DNA from: Psychrobacillus glaciei
GTDB lineage: Bacteria > Bacillota > Bacilli > Bacillales_A > Planococcaceae
Assembly (NCBI RefSeq): GCF_008973485.1
Contig: NZ_CP031223.1
Location: 2,294,001 to 2,358,000 of the forward strand
Length of the DNA stretch: 64,000 nt
Direction: 5' to 3'
Below the pieces are notes generated by a model. That model saw nothing but the letters and a program-made list of their open reading frames with translations, was not told the DNA's origin and did not search any database. The position numbers were made by a program, and so were the translations under genes. Below are positions 51,112-60,375 of the stretch, piece after piece; position 1 is the stretch's first letter; the number at the start of each line of letters is the position of its first letter.

Positions 51112-52070
51112 TTATTTGATTATTTCTAGCTCACATTTTTCTCGATATTTATTGATTTTTTCTAACATCGATTCAGTGATACCCAAAATTCTTATGAGAG
51201 TATTCGCCTTAATTTTGTCTGTCATATGGATTAATTCATGTACCTCTTTTTGGAGGATACGTAAATTATTGAATTTGTCGTTTCCACCAAGATGCTTAGG
51301 TATATAATGGTGGCAGTGTACGTTTTGTGCTTGTAGGAACATGCCAGTTATTTCACATTTCCCTTTCTTCATACTGTATCGACTAATCCGATTATCCATA
51401 TATTCGACACTTCGTGTCGGTATGTTTGATTCCATTAACAATACTATTTCCTGTTTTATATCTTTACTCAACCGTGTAGATATTTGTACTCGACCTTCTT
51501 CGGTAAATGGGGTTATACTTTGAGTAAAAGCCATCACATTTTTAGTTTTGATGATCCCGAGAGGGAAGAGGTATAACCCGGCGATTTTATACGTTTTAGA
51601 GCCTAAGCCATAGAACTTTTTATAGACAGGAGGCGGGTTGTTAGGATGTTCATATTTACCGATAGGTTTAAGACGATTGTACATAGATGCACCTAGTTCG
51701 TAGGCAAGTCGTGAGAACGCTAAGTTGACGTGAGTAGCTCTGTTAAAATAATTGTGTAACCCTAAGACAAAACTATTAAAGCGCATAGCATTTTGAGTAG
51801 TTGGCGATGTTCGGAGTATTTCTAATCGTTTCTTTGCATCCGCTTTAATTTTCTGCATCTTTTCAGCTTTGACAAACGTATGTGCAACTCGCTTTTTTCC
51901 TTTGCGATTGGCACGTATTGTGAAGCCAAGAAAAGCAGACTCATGCTTACGCAGATTAATAATCTTCGATTTTTCTGGTGAAATATCAAGTTTTAAACGT
52001 TCTTTTAGATAAAGCTTAACCGCATGATACCACTTTTCAGCAGTTTTCCAATCTCGACAAATGATTTTAA
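51112..52070 (-). CDS. outer intron RT/maturase, C-terminal part (copy 2)
   Basis: Same arrangement as 26181-27139: RT continuation (KIICRDWKTAEKWYHAV), maturase domain, and C-terminal HNH with CEITG, VHCHHYIPKHLGGNDKFNNL and HELIH. Open throughout. Depends on splicing of the inner intron. Confidence 0.8.
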
Positions 52071-53945
52071 GGCAAGTAGACCACTGGAACCTCCCCAGTA
52101 GCCCCTCTCAGAACCGGACGTGAACCTCTCAATTCATCCGGCTCCCATTATTCAGCCGTAGGCTTAATACCTAGTTCCCAATGTTTAAAGAGCTTAGGAT
52201 TCTGAATAGCAATCCTACCCATAAAACGTTCCGCATTTTTCTTATGACGAGCAAGTCTTTTATATTTCTTTCTTGCCCACATGATTAAGGCTTTATTAAT
52301 ATGCCTTAAACTAGCATACATTTCGGATTTGTAGAACTTCCCATAGTAATTAATCCATCCTTGAATAGCTGAGTTAAACATCATCGATAAGTCAAAGAGT
52401 TCCTTATTTGCCTTCAATTGCAGTTTCCAACCTCTTACTTTTTGTCGGATTGATTTCTTGGATTTATTACTGATAGCGGGAGTGAAATTCACAAAGTGTT
52501 TTCCCCACCTGTTTTTCGACAGTCTCGGTCTGAACGTATACCCTAGAAAATCAAACGATATATTTTCATGCTCTTCTTTTCTATCTGCATCCTTGCAATA
52601 AATAATTTTGGTTTTAGTTGGATGAAGTTCGAGCTTACATATATTCATTCTCTCGTTTAGAGATTCAAGTAACTTCTTCGCTTCTTCCTCTGTCTGACAG
52701 TGGATGACTGCGTCATCTGCATATCTAGCAAATGGATTGTTAGGATGATTGATTGCCATCCATTTATCAAACGTATAGTGAAGAAATAAATTTGCTAATA
52801 CCGGACTTATGACCCCACCTTGCGGTGTGCCAGAGATACGTTCTATTATTCCTTCTTTCGTTTGAAACGGGGCTCTTAACCATCTTTTGATGTATACCTT
52901 TATCCACTCGACTTTTGTATGCTTTTCTACCGCTCTCATTAATAAATCATGGTCTATATTATCGAATAAACCTTTAATATCGAATTCAAGTACCCAATTG
53001 TACTTCCAACATCTTTTCCGAGTGATCTCTAACGCTTGAATGGCACTTTTCTTCGGTCTGTATCCATAGGAATCTTCATGAAAGAATGGCTCTACCGAAG
53101 GTTCAAAATATAATTTCACTGTCATTTGTGCAATTCTATCCGACACAGTTGGAATTCCAAGTGTCCTTGTACCCCCAGCTTTCTTGGGTATTTCTACAGC
53201 TTTAACAGCTGGAGGAAAATAACTGCCAGATGACATTCGGTTCCATATTTTATACAGGTTATCTTTGAGATTTTCTTCAAACTCTGCTATGGATTGCTCA
53301 TCAATTCCTGCTGACCCTTTGTTTGCTTTAACTCTTAGAAAAGCTTCATATACTACGTTTTTGGATATAACATACGGCTTTTTTTTTATGCATAAGTTCC
53401 TCCCAGTTTGTTGGTTGACTTGTTTATAAAACTGAATAATATAACCCCTTTGCTCCATCTCCGTTAGGAGATTTCATTGCTACTACGAGTTATTCCGCCC
53501 CTATACATGGCATTGGTACTCTGATTCTTGTGGGGCTTCCACTTGAAATTTCTCCCTTAGCATCCATGTCGTAGGTTCCCACGTTCCACACAAAAGCCTG
53601 TATTAAGTTCACGCCGCCTTTATACCGGTCACCGAACGGACAGTAAACAGGTTTCCTCCGAACTTATCCTGAGTTAACGACTCCCCCTCAGTTTTGATGA
53701 CATCTCTACGCTTTCGATACTTCATCAGCGGTTCAATGATTTTCGTCTCCTTAATACATACCTGACAGAGTCATGCTCTGCCTTTTCCCCTAACGCTCAA
53801 TACCATAGCTTTTGACTATAGCACCTTAGGGCGGTTTGCAATCTCTACCTGTATAGCGATTGCGAGAGGCCTTCTCTCATCTTAAGTGCAGCATAGCTTA
53901 CAAAGTTTACTTTTTAAGCAAACTTCGTTTGCTTTCGTGGCACAC
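52071..53945 (-). mobile_element. inner group II intron of the second twintron
   Basis: About 1.875 kb. Begins GTGTGCC after the codons for YADD. Domain V near 52095-52135 is the same as in the first copy. Here the first exon ends GATGACT, so exon joining at TTAAAATC would give YADDFKIIC, the consensus for this protein family. Confidence 0.82.
52148..53458 (-). CDS. ltrA: inner intron reverse transcriptase/maturase (copy 2), start region frameshifted
   Basis: From KKPYVISKNVVYEAF onward it matches the 27217-28461 protein with very few changes, including RT3, RT4 and YADD. The ATG used in copy 1 (here at 53393) is out of frame because the following A run is one base longer. The frame extends instead to ATG 53458 (MEQRGYIIQFYKQ) without a clear ribosome site. 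Expression may be lowered, or slippage at the A run may rescue it. Confidence 0.85.
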   Translation of the reverse strand: MEQRGYIIQFYKQVNQQTGRNLCIKKKPYVISKNVVYEAFLRVKANKGSAGIDEQSIAEFEENLKDNLYKIWNRMSSGSYFPPAVKAVEIPKKAGGTRTLGIPTVSDRIAQMTVKLYFEPSVEPFFHEDSYGYRPKKSAIQALEITRKRCWKYNWVLEFDIKGLFDNIDHDLLMRAVEKHTKVEWIKVYIKRWLRAPFQTKEGIIERISGTPQGGVISPVLANLFLHYTFDKWMAINHPNNPFARYADDAVIHCQTEEEAKKLLESLNERMNICKLELHPTKTKIIYCKDADRKEEHENISFDFLGYTFRPRLSKNRWGKHFVNFTPAISNKSKKSIRQKVRGWKLQLKANKELFDLSMMFNSAIQGWINYYGKFYKSEMYASLRHINKALIMWARKKYKRLARHKKNAERFMGRIAIQNPKLFKHWELGIKPTAE

Positions 53946-54840
53946 AGTCATCAGCATACCTAACTATGTAGCCTTCTTTTAAGTGAGTGCGATTCTTTGC
54001 AAGAAGTTGACCTCTAGTTTTAAGTGATTTATGAAGGGGAAATAGTTCCCATTGATCCGCTACCCATTGGTCCAATTCATTTAGTACAATATTAGACAAC
54101 AACGGTGAAAGTAGGCCACCTTGTGGAGAGCCTTTTGTCGGAATACCTTCTCCATCCACTTCTGCTTTTAGCATTTTAGATATACAGGCTAGGACCTGTC
54201 TATCCCGAATACCTAAATTCCATAACTGCTTAATAAGCAATGTATGATTGATATTATCAAAGAATCCTTTTATATCGATATCTACAACGTAATGTAGTTT
54301 CGACCGATTAATTAGAAATTGAATTCTCGCCATCGCATGATGAGTAGACCGTAAAGGTCTAAATCCGTAGCTATGTTTATAAAAATGAGCCTCCGCAATC
54401 GGCTCTAACACTTGTTTAAAGCACTGTTGTATGATTCTATCGAGGATGCATGGGATACCTAAAGGTCGCATCTTGCCATTATCTTTCTCGATTAGTTTAC
54501 GTCTAACCTTCTTCGGGCGATAATTTTTAAGCTTACTTTGTATTTCTTGTACTAATTCGTACTCCGAACGTTTCTCTATGTCTACAATAGTTTTACCATC
54601 TGTTCCAGGGGTCTTTGACCCTTTATTTGACTTAATTATTCGATACGCTAATAAAATATTGTTCCTCGACGTGATGATGTCGTATAGCAGATGGAATGAT
54701 TCTTTATTTTTGGCTCGTTGATGTAAGTCTGCAAAGGTGTCTGTCATCCCGTAATAATCCCAATATCGAAGAGCTTGCACTGTGGCATCATTCCTTTTGA
54801 AGTGATGTTCCCACGTTCTTACCCGACCGGTGCAATGCAC
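53946..54840 (-). CDS. outer intron RT/maturase, N-terminal part (copy 2)
   Basis: Same RT motifs as 29013-29850 (GSKTPGTDGKTIV, GKMRPLGIPCILDRI, VVDIDIKGFFDNINHTLLI, GSPQGGLLSPLLSN, IVRYADD). Here the upstream ATG at 54840 (MHCTGRVRTWEHHFKRND) is in frame, whereas copy 1 has a one-base insertion in that stretch. This suggests copy 2 keeps the fuller N-terminus. Confidence 0.82.
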
Positions 54841-55615
54841 AGTTGAAAAATAATTATTACTTATCGCTAGACTTGGGGCTGTTCCTCCACCTCCATTACA
54901 GAGCTTTCACTGGTTGTACCCCTACCCTCATAAGGACAAATGCATTTCGCCATACCGCTTATAGCAACCGTTTCGGGTGACAGCCCTTGAGTCAACGTTC
55001 CTTACTTTCCAAGTCCCTTACAACCTAGCTATATTTTTTTCTAAACTTAGGTGCTTCCTGTAAGCCTGTGAGCTGGATACCGCCATTGTTCGGTATAACG
55101 TGTTTCATAGAAGCAATTTTTACTCTACGTCACTCACCCCATCGTTGGATGGTACACAAGTTTCCTTATGTTCTAACTTTAGACCTGTACCTCCGGAAGT
55201 TCGTCTATTCTTTTCCACAAGAAAATTCTCACCATATTTAGTTTTTCAGCCATCCGGCATATCCATTGGCATACCTTTTCCTTGAGGAGTGGCTTCAGCC
55301 TTTGTTCTGCCGACTTTACCTGAGCTTCAGACCCCATAATCTGTCCATTATGACGCATGCAGGAATCTTAATGGGATAGTTTCAAAATACATGGTTTTAT
55401 CATTTCTATCCTCGGTTATAAAGTTAGGATTTCCGAAGAAATCCCTTGTTTTTTCACACATTAGTGTTTATAACAAAACTTGTCGCGCTGCTTCGTTAGT
55501 TTAAGTGTAATGTTTCACAAACTTTCATTACGAATGGTTTCTGATTATCCTTTTATTGGTCTTTCAAAAATCAATTTTCGTTGTATATTGCCCCATTAAT
55601 ATAATAAGTTCAACA

Positions 55616-55660
55616 AAAAGAGCGTTAATCCCTCCATTCCAGAATCAACGCTCCTATTTA
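55616..55660. terminator. terminator-like hairpin
   Basis: GAGCGTTAATCC ... AATCAACGCTC, imperfect stem with a T-rich right flank, just beyond the array end. Confidence 0.5.
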
Positions 55661-56349
55661 TTTCAACCGTTTTCTCAAAACTTTATTTTAGGTTCAACTC
55701 GTCCATAAACAACTTTTACTTCCTTTATTTCTTCTTTTTGATCGATTTTAGTCGTTTTTGCGTTAATCCTTCTTGGTTCAACGCCACCATTTCTTTTGCT
55801 ATATATAATTCTGTATCAAGAAACACTTTTGAATTTTTGCTACTGAAAGTACTCCTGTTGCGGATACCATCACCTGCAAATGTAAAGAATATCCTAATTC
55901 AAGGTTCTTACCTTCTATACAAAAAATAATTTGGATATGAAGAAACAGATTATCTAATAAAAAAGAGAATTAATGAATTCCTGATCCGTATGGAGATAAT
56001 GAAAAGTTTGGATCTATGACAAAGGGGCATTCAGCCTTTTTCCAACAAGGTAATTTTAGTGAAGTTGGCATATTAAAAATAGAAAAGCATCCTGAGGTTT
56101 TGAAATATAGATGCAACGCTTGGAAAAAAGTTTAACGGTTTATAAAAAAAAATGAAGCATTTTTAATGAGTTGATACTAATTGTTAGTGCTTAGTTATTT
56201 TATATAAAGTAGAATTTTTATAATCGTATAATTCACACGAGTTTAGGAATCAAATCTAGCAGTTGGACTTGAAATTGTATAAAGTTTTCAGGGATAAATA
56301 AAGTGATGGTGAAGATTTCCAAAAAGCTAAATATTAAGTGCTATAACAT

Positions 56350-56386
56350 ATTAAAAGACTTGTCTTTGGAGACAAGTCTTTTAATA
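56350..56386. terminator. terminator downstream of the FMN reductase gene
   Basis: AAAAGACTTGTCT / AGACAAGTCTTTT strong stem with T-rich flanks on both sides. Confidence 0.75.
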
Positions 56387-56544
56387 TTACACCTGCTTTT
56401 TATTAACAAGTGTTGGGTTAGTATTTTCTTTAATTTAAAATTACATTAGAGTTGGAGATACGCATTTTCAAGTAAGTCTATAAATTAGTTGAGAGTTGTT
56501 CAATTTGTCTAAATTGCTACTATTGGACAGCCTCTTTCATTATT

Positions 56545-57087
56545 TTAAGCGAATGCTTTCATCCATTTTTGGAAGTTTTCGATTACTGTATCTAAAAACT
56601 CAACAGTTGCTTGATCTGTAAGATTACCTTCGTCATCAAATTTCGTATGAGCGGCCCCTACATATACTTCGTTCATTGGTAGTAATGGAGAGTTTAAGCC
56701 ACTTGCAAATAAAATATTACGTAAGTGCATTTGTGCCTTTACTGAACCCATTGCGCCCATTGAAGCACCCATAATCATCGATGGTTTACCGTTTACTACG
56801 CGGTCCACGCGGGACATCCAATCGATTGCGTTACCAAGAACGCCTGGAATAGTTGAATTGTATTCTGGTGTTATCCAAAGAACAGCGTCAGCTGCTTTTA
56901 CTTGCGCTTTGAAGTCAATTACTTCTTGTGGTGCATCTAATTCGATATCTTGATCGTACATTGGTAAGCCTCGTAAGCTTAAAATTTCAAGCTCAAATTT
57001 ATCTGCATAACGCTTTTGTACGTGCTGTGCTAATTTTAAGTTTAATGATTCTTTACGGATACTACCAACTATTGCTACTACTTTCAT
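56545..57087 (-). CDS. NAD(P)H-dependent FMN reductase (flavodoxin-like fold)
   Basis: 180 residues. FMN-phosphate loop VAIVGSIRKESLNLKLA, MYDQDIE, and the flavin-binding TPEYNSTIPGVLGNAIDWMS (family hallmark PEYN.S.PG.LKNAIDW). This is the NADPH-dependent FMN reductase/chromate- or azo-reductase family. It supplies reduced flavin or reduces quinones. Upstream on the same strand is a decayed IclR regulator gene. A flavin link with the monooxygenase operon further upstream is possible but not shown. Confidence 0.88.
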   Translation of the reverse strand: MKVVAIVGSIRKESLNLKLAQHVQKRYADKFELEILSLRGLPMYDQDIELDAPQEVIDFKAQVKAADAVLWITPEYNSTIPGVLGNAIDWMSRVDRVVNGKPSMIMGASMGAMGSVKAQMHLRNILFASGLNSPLLPMNEVYVGAAHTKFDDEGNLTDQATVEFLDTVIENFQKWMKAFA

Positions 57088-57171
57088 GTGTGTTTCCTCC
57101 TGTTGTTGAAAAATAACATTACATTTTGCAAAGCTCCGAACGTTGCTTTGTCTTTGATTTAATGATGTTAA

Positions 57172-57590
57172 CTTCTATCTAAGCGATTCAATTTCTCGAG
57201 CAATCTTCTCGCTACCTTCAATTAACTTGGGAATTAGTCTTGTCCTTTTAGAGTTTGTGATACGTTAGGCTGTTGCAGCAATGGCTAGAGAAGCAATCAC
57301 TTTACCTTCTATGAATTAAGACACAACTACACAACGAATCCCGACAATACTTCCTTCATCATCAAAGGCAAAACCTTGTTTATGAATAAAATTTCAATGA
57401 TGAACAAATAAATGTGCGTCATTGAATGTCTGATCTTTCGCTTTTGCAAAGTTCAATTTTCGTAAAATATCTGTTTGAGTTATTAAGGTAAGATTGGCTA
57501 AAATGATTTTTCCTAAAGCAGACGAATATACTAGCGAACGATTGCCAATCTCATTATGAGCTTGTTAATCTTCATATACCCTAATCTAGA
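57172..57590 (-). pseudogene. IclR-family regulator, decayed
   Basis: The minus strand shows scattered pieces of an IclR effector domain: SLVYSSALGKIILANL, AFDDEGSIVGIRCVVVS, GKVIASLAIAATA and IPKLIEGSEKIAREIESL at the end, separated by several stops. The helix-turn-helix half is missing. Probably once controlled the adjacent FMN reductase or monooxygenase genes. Confidence 0.7.
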
Positions 57591-57592
57591 AT

Positions 57593-58156
57593 CTACTTTA
57601 TTATGATTTTTTCTAATTCCGACCACTGCTTCATACGTGGTAGATCTACATGTTGATTATACGACTGGTCCATAATATATACTTTCGTCGCTACTTCAAG
57701 GAGCGTTTCAAGTACTGCTGGTTTATCGTCAAAATAGAAGTCTAGTTCTAGTTCTTTTATAGTTGCAATTTTTTCATCGTCTTGCATACCACAGTAAAAA
57801 TGATGATCTTGCACAGGGAAGCCTTGTGCTTTCATCCACTCCCGCGTTTGCGTACAATATTTTTTCGGACGGGATGTTATATAAAAAATTTCATGTCCGT
57901 CTTTTATTAATTGTTGCAACGTTTCGATTGCCCCTTCAAATGCTGGGCAATCTGTAAAATAAATCTCTTCCATTAAACTAACCCACATTGCATTACCAAC
58001 TTCTTTTTCAAGTCCGAATGCTTCATGAATTTCAACTGTATTAATACTTCGAAACACTTCTATGCCTATATTTTGATTTAATTTTTTATTGTATAAATGA
58101 AAGGCATGTTCTCTTAAATTAATTAATGTATCATCAATATCAAAACCAAATTTCAC
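57593..58156 (-). CDS. HAD-superfamily phosphatase (5'-nucleotidase NT5C-like)
   Basis: 187 residues. HAD motif I FGFDIDDTLINLREHAF, motif II ITSRPKKYC, motif III Lys region, and motif IV DFYFDDKPAVLETL. Length and order match the NT5C/YqfW-type nucleotidase-like family. Last gene of the GTP cyclohydrolase II-RibD-monooxygenase operon (17-base gap). Could be the phosphatase that dephosphorylates a pyrimidine intermediate made by the first two enzymes (inference). Confidence 0.8.
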   Translation of the reverse strand: MKFGFDIDDTLINLREHAFHLYNKKLNQNIGIEVFRSINTVEIHEAFGLEKEVGNAMWVSLMEEIYFTDCPAFEGAIETLQQLIKDGHEIFYITSRPKKYCTQTREWMKAQGFPVQDHHFYCGMQDDEKIATIKELELDFYFDDKPAVLETLLEVATKVYIMDQSYNQHVDLPRMKQWSELEKIIIK

Positions 58157-58173
58157 GTAAATTCTCCTACTCC

Positions 58174-59256
58174 TTAAGCCAATACGACAAATTGTGACGC
58201 AAATGACTGCTCTTTCTCAATTTGAATCGCTTGAATTTTTTCTACTTCTTTTCTTCTTTTTGTCTCACAATCCATTAAATCGAGTTGAGATACATAGTTT
58301 TTATCAATAAGAGTTGCTAGAAAATCTGCATCTTTTAATGCGCTGTTTAATCCGAAAGCCCCTGTTGGTGTCATCGTATGTACCGCATCACCTAATAAGA
58401 TTACACCGTCTTTTCCCCAACTTTCACTCGTAGAACTGTACACATCTAACAAGACAAAATCCTGCCATGATTGAATATGTTGATGAACAGTTTCTTCAAG
58501 TTGTGGGAATGCTTCAATCAATTGCACGATAAACGGAGTAAAAGGTTGCTTTCGTAACTTTGAATACGAACCTTCTTCAATATTCCAACCAATTTGTATA
58601 AAGCCTTTCGCTTGTGTAAATAGCGATAATTGTTTATCTCCAATAAGTGCCATTTTAATCGATGGCTCCCAATCTTTTGGTGCAGGAATTCTAGCCCATA
58701 GTAAATCAAAGCCATGCTTTCTAATCGTCACGTCAATATTTGCTTTTTTCCGCACTGTTGAGTAACGTCCATCCGCACCGATAATAAGATTGCTTTCAAT
58801 AACAATTTCTTCCCCATCACTTACTGATTTGACTCCACAAAAATTTCCTGAGTTATCTTTTAGCAACTCTACTACTTTCGTATTCATCATACAACTAAAT
58901 GTAGCGTATTCCTGTGCTGCCTGTAACAACACGCTTAACAAATGCGTTTGGGGTACATGAATACCGAGATGCCCTACTTTTGGATCAGGTAAGATCGTTT
59001 TAAATGGCATTCCTTCATGCCAATATTCCAGCTGTTCCATACGAAGTAACCCTAATTGTTCTATTGCCCCAAAGAGACCGTGTTCTTTTAGAATTGCTTC
59101 TCCTTCTTCATTTAAATGCTCGCCGCGAAATGCTTTTCCCACTTCTTGTTGCCGTTCCAGAAGTATAACGGAAACATTTTTCTTTGCAAGTAAATATGCA
59201 AGTAGTACCCCTCCTGGCCCGGCCCCTACGATGCATACGTCTACTTTATTATTCAC
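58174..59256 (-). CDS. FAD-dependent aromatic-type monooxygenase (PHBH fold)
   Basis: 360 residues. FAD Rossmann motif VCIVGAGPGGVLLAYLLAKK then LLERQ, FRGEHLN near the substrate pocket, the second flavin/NADPH motif IIGADGRYSTVRK (DG motif) and the third GD motif VILLGDAVHTMTPTGAFGLN. Group A flavoprotein hydroxylase using NAD(P)H and O2; substrate unknown. Overlaps the ribD gene by 4 bases, so translationally coupled. Its place inside an operon of early flavin-pathway enzymes suggests a pyrimidine or pteridine substrate (inference). Confidence 0.85.
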   Translation of the reverse strand: MNNKVDVCIVGAGPGGVLLAYLLAKKNVSVILLERQQEVGKAFRGEHLNEEGEAILKEHGLFGAIEQLGLLRMEQLEYWHEGMPFKTILPDPKVGHLGIHVPQTHLLSVLLQAAQEYATFSCMMNTKVVELLKDNSGNFCGVKSVSDGEEIVIESNLIIGADGRYSTVRKKANIDVTIRKHGFDLLWARIPAPKDWEPSIKMALIGDKQLSLFTQAKGFIQIGWNIEEGSYSKLRKQPFTPFIVQLIEAFPQLEETVHQHIQSWQDFVLLDVYSSTSESWGKDGVILLGDAVHTMTPTGAFGLNSALKDADFLATLIDKNYVSQLDLMDCETKRRKEVEKIQAIQIEKEQSFASQFVVLA

Positions 59257-60368
59257 TTTTGATCACCTTGCTTTGGATACGCTGTAATTCGAATATCTTC
59301 TCCAAATTTCTCGATTTCTTCAAATGATACTTGCATTGCAGCATCCATTGTATCTACATTTTCACCAGTAAACGGGGTTAAGGAATTTCTTCCACCTAAT
59401 ACCTTAGGTGCAATATAAATAAGGTACTTATCAATTAAACCAGCTTTTAAAAACGAAGCATTTACTGCTCCGCCACCTTCAACGAGCACATCAGTAATTC
59501 CGCGTTTATATAACTTTACGAGCATTTCTTGTAAGTTCAATCCATTGTCAACCCGTGACACATAAATAAATGTCACGCCTTTTTCTTCATATAGTCTTAC
59601 AAGTTCCGAATCTGCATCAATGGTTGTGACAATAATAGTATCTGCTTCACTGGTTTGTAATACGTTTGATTCTAGTGGTGTGCGTAAATGACTATCTAAA
59701 ATAATGCGAGTTGGGTTTTTCCCACCGCCTTCAAGTAATCTAGTTGTTAAGGATGGATTATCTGCTAATACAGTCCCGACACCGACTAGAATAGCATCTA
59801 CTTCATTACGTAATAGATGCACATCTGCACGTGCTGCTTCACCTGTTATCCATTTTGAATGACCAGTGTGTGTGGCAAGCTTCCCATCTAGTGTCATTGC
59901 AAATTTGGAAATAACAAATGGACGCTCCGTGATCATATTATGAACAAAGCGTTCGTTGAGTCTTTTTGCCTCGTCTTCTAACACACCAACATCTACTTCA
60001 ATGCCAGCGCCAAGTAGCATCTTAATACCTCTTCCAGCCACTTCAGGATTTGGGTCTTGCATTGCTACAACCACACGAGATACTTCTGATTCTTTCACAA
60101 GCTTCGCACATGGTGGTGTTTTGCCGTAATGAGAGCATGGCTCTAACGTGACGTACAGGGTTGCTCCTTTCGCATGCTCACCAGCCATATTAAAAGCATG
60201 TACTTCTGCGTGCGGTTCACCTGCTTTACGGTGTAGCCCTGTTCCAACAATGACGCCATCTTTTACGATGACAGCCCCTACAATTGGATTTGGATTTGTT
60301 TTACCTTTTGCACTTGAAGCTAAATCAAGGGCAAGGCGCATATAATCTTGATCGTTCTTCATCGCCAT
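59253..60368 (-). CDS. ribD: riboflavin-type pyrimidine deaminase/reductase
   Basis: 371 residues, standard bifunctional RibD length. The N-terminal zinc deaminase has H53-A-E55 (PHAEVHAF), C78 and C87 (EPCSHYGKTPPC). The C-terminal reductase domain begins near residue 145 with FVISKFAMTLDGKLAT and SKWITGEAARADVHLLR. It converts 2,5-diamino-6-ribosylamino-pyrimidinone phosphate to the 5-amino-6-ribitylamino-uracil phosphate. Seven-base gap after the GTP cyclohydrolase II gene. Absence of ribE and ribH here argues for a specialised pathway rather than ordinary riboflavin synthesis. Confidence 0.92.
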   Translation of the reverse strand: MAMKNDQDYMRLALDLASSAKGKTNPNPIVGAVIVKDGVIVGTGLHRKAGEPHAEVHAFNMAGEHAKGATLYVTLEPCSHYGKTPPCAKLVKESEVSRVVVAMQDPNPEVAGRGIKMLLGAGIEVDVGVLEDEAKRLNERFVHNMITERPFVISKFAMTLDGKLATHTGHSKWITGEAARADVHLLRNEVDAILVGVGTVLADNPSLTTRLLEGGGKNPTRIILDSHLRTPLESNVLQTSEADTIIVTTIDADSELVRLYEEKGVTFIYVSRVDNGLNLQEMLVKLYKRGITDVLVEGGGAVNASFLKAGLIDKYLIYIAPKVLGGRNSLTPFTGENVDTMDAAMQVSFEEIEKFGEDIRITAYPKQGDQK

Positions 60369-60375
60369 GCACTCC

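Larger units (their letters stand above)
50971..55488 (-). mobile_element. group II intron 2 (outer intron of a second twintron)
   Basis: 4518 bp, same ends as intron 1 (GCGCGACAAG ... CTATTACTAAC). Inserted between CTAACGAAGCA and GTTTAGTT, the spacer-1/box-1 junction. The 5' 650 bases are RNA-only. The RT-HNH gene is split by the same inner intron as in intron 1. Several sequence differences from intron 1 show the two are not an assembly duplicate. Confidence 0.87.
50955..55505 (-). repeat. attC-like site s33, interrupted by intron 2
   Basis: CCTTCTTAAACTAAAC, a 4.5-kb intron, then TGCTTCGTTAGTTTAAG and a TTTCACAAACT tail. Excision restores a fused-form site. Last repeat of the array. Confidence 0.85.
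55511..56544. other. remnant-rich stretch after the array
   Basis: No intact gene. On the minus strand at 55670-55850 a decayed frame reads FLDTELYIAKEMVALNQEGL then TQKRLKSI and VKVVYGRVEPKIK, homologous to the fragment at 11020-11115 outside the other end of the array. On the plus strand at about 55985-56134 a fragment reads DPYGDNEKFGSMTKGHSAFF then FSEVGILKIEKHPEVL and stops. Neither was assigned to a family. Confidence 0.4.

Noticed and set aside
11440..55515. CRISPR array
   Set aside because: Repeats are about 70-90 bp, imperfect, separated by whole genes of varied length, and no Cas genes are present.
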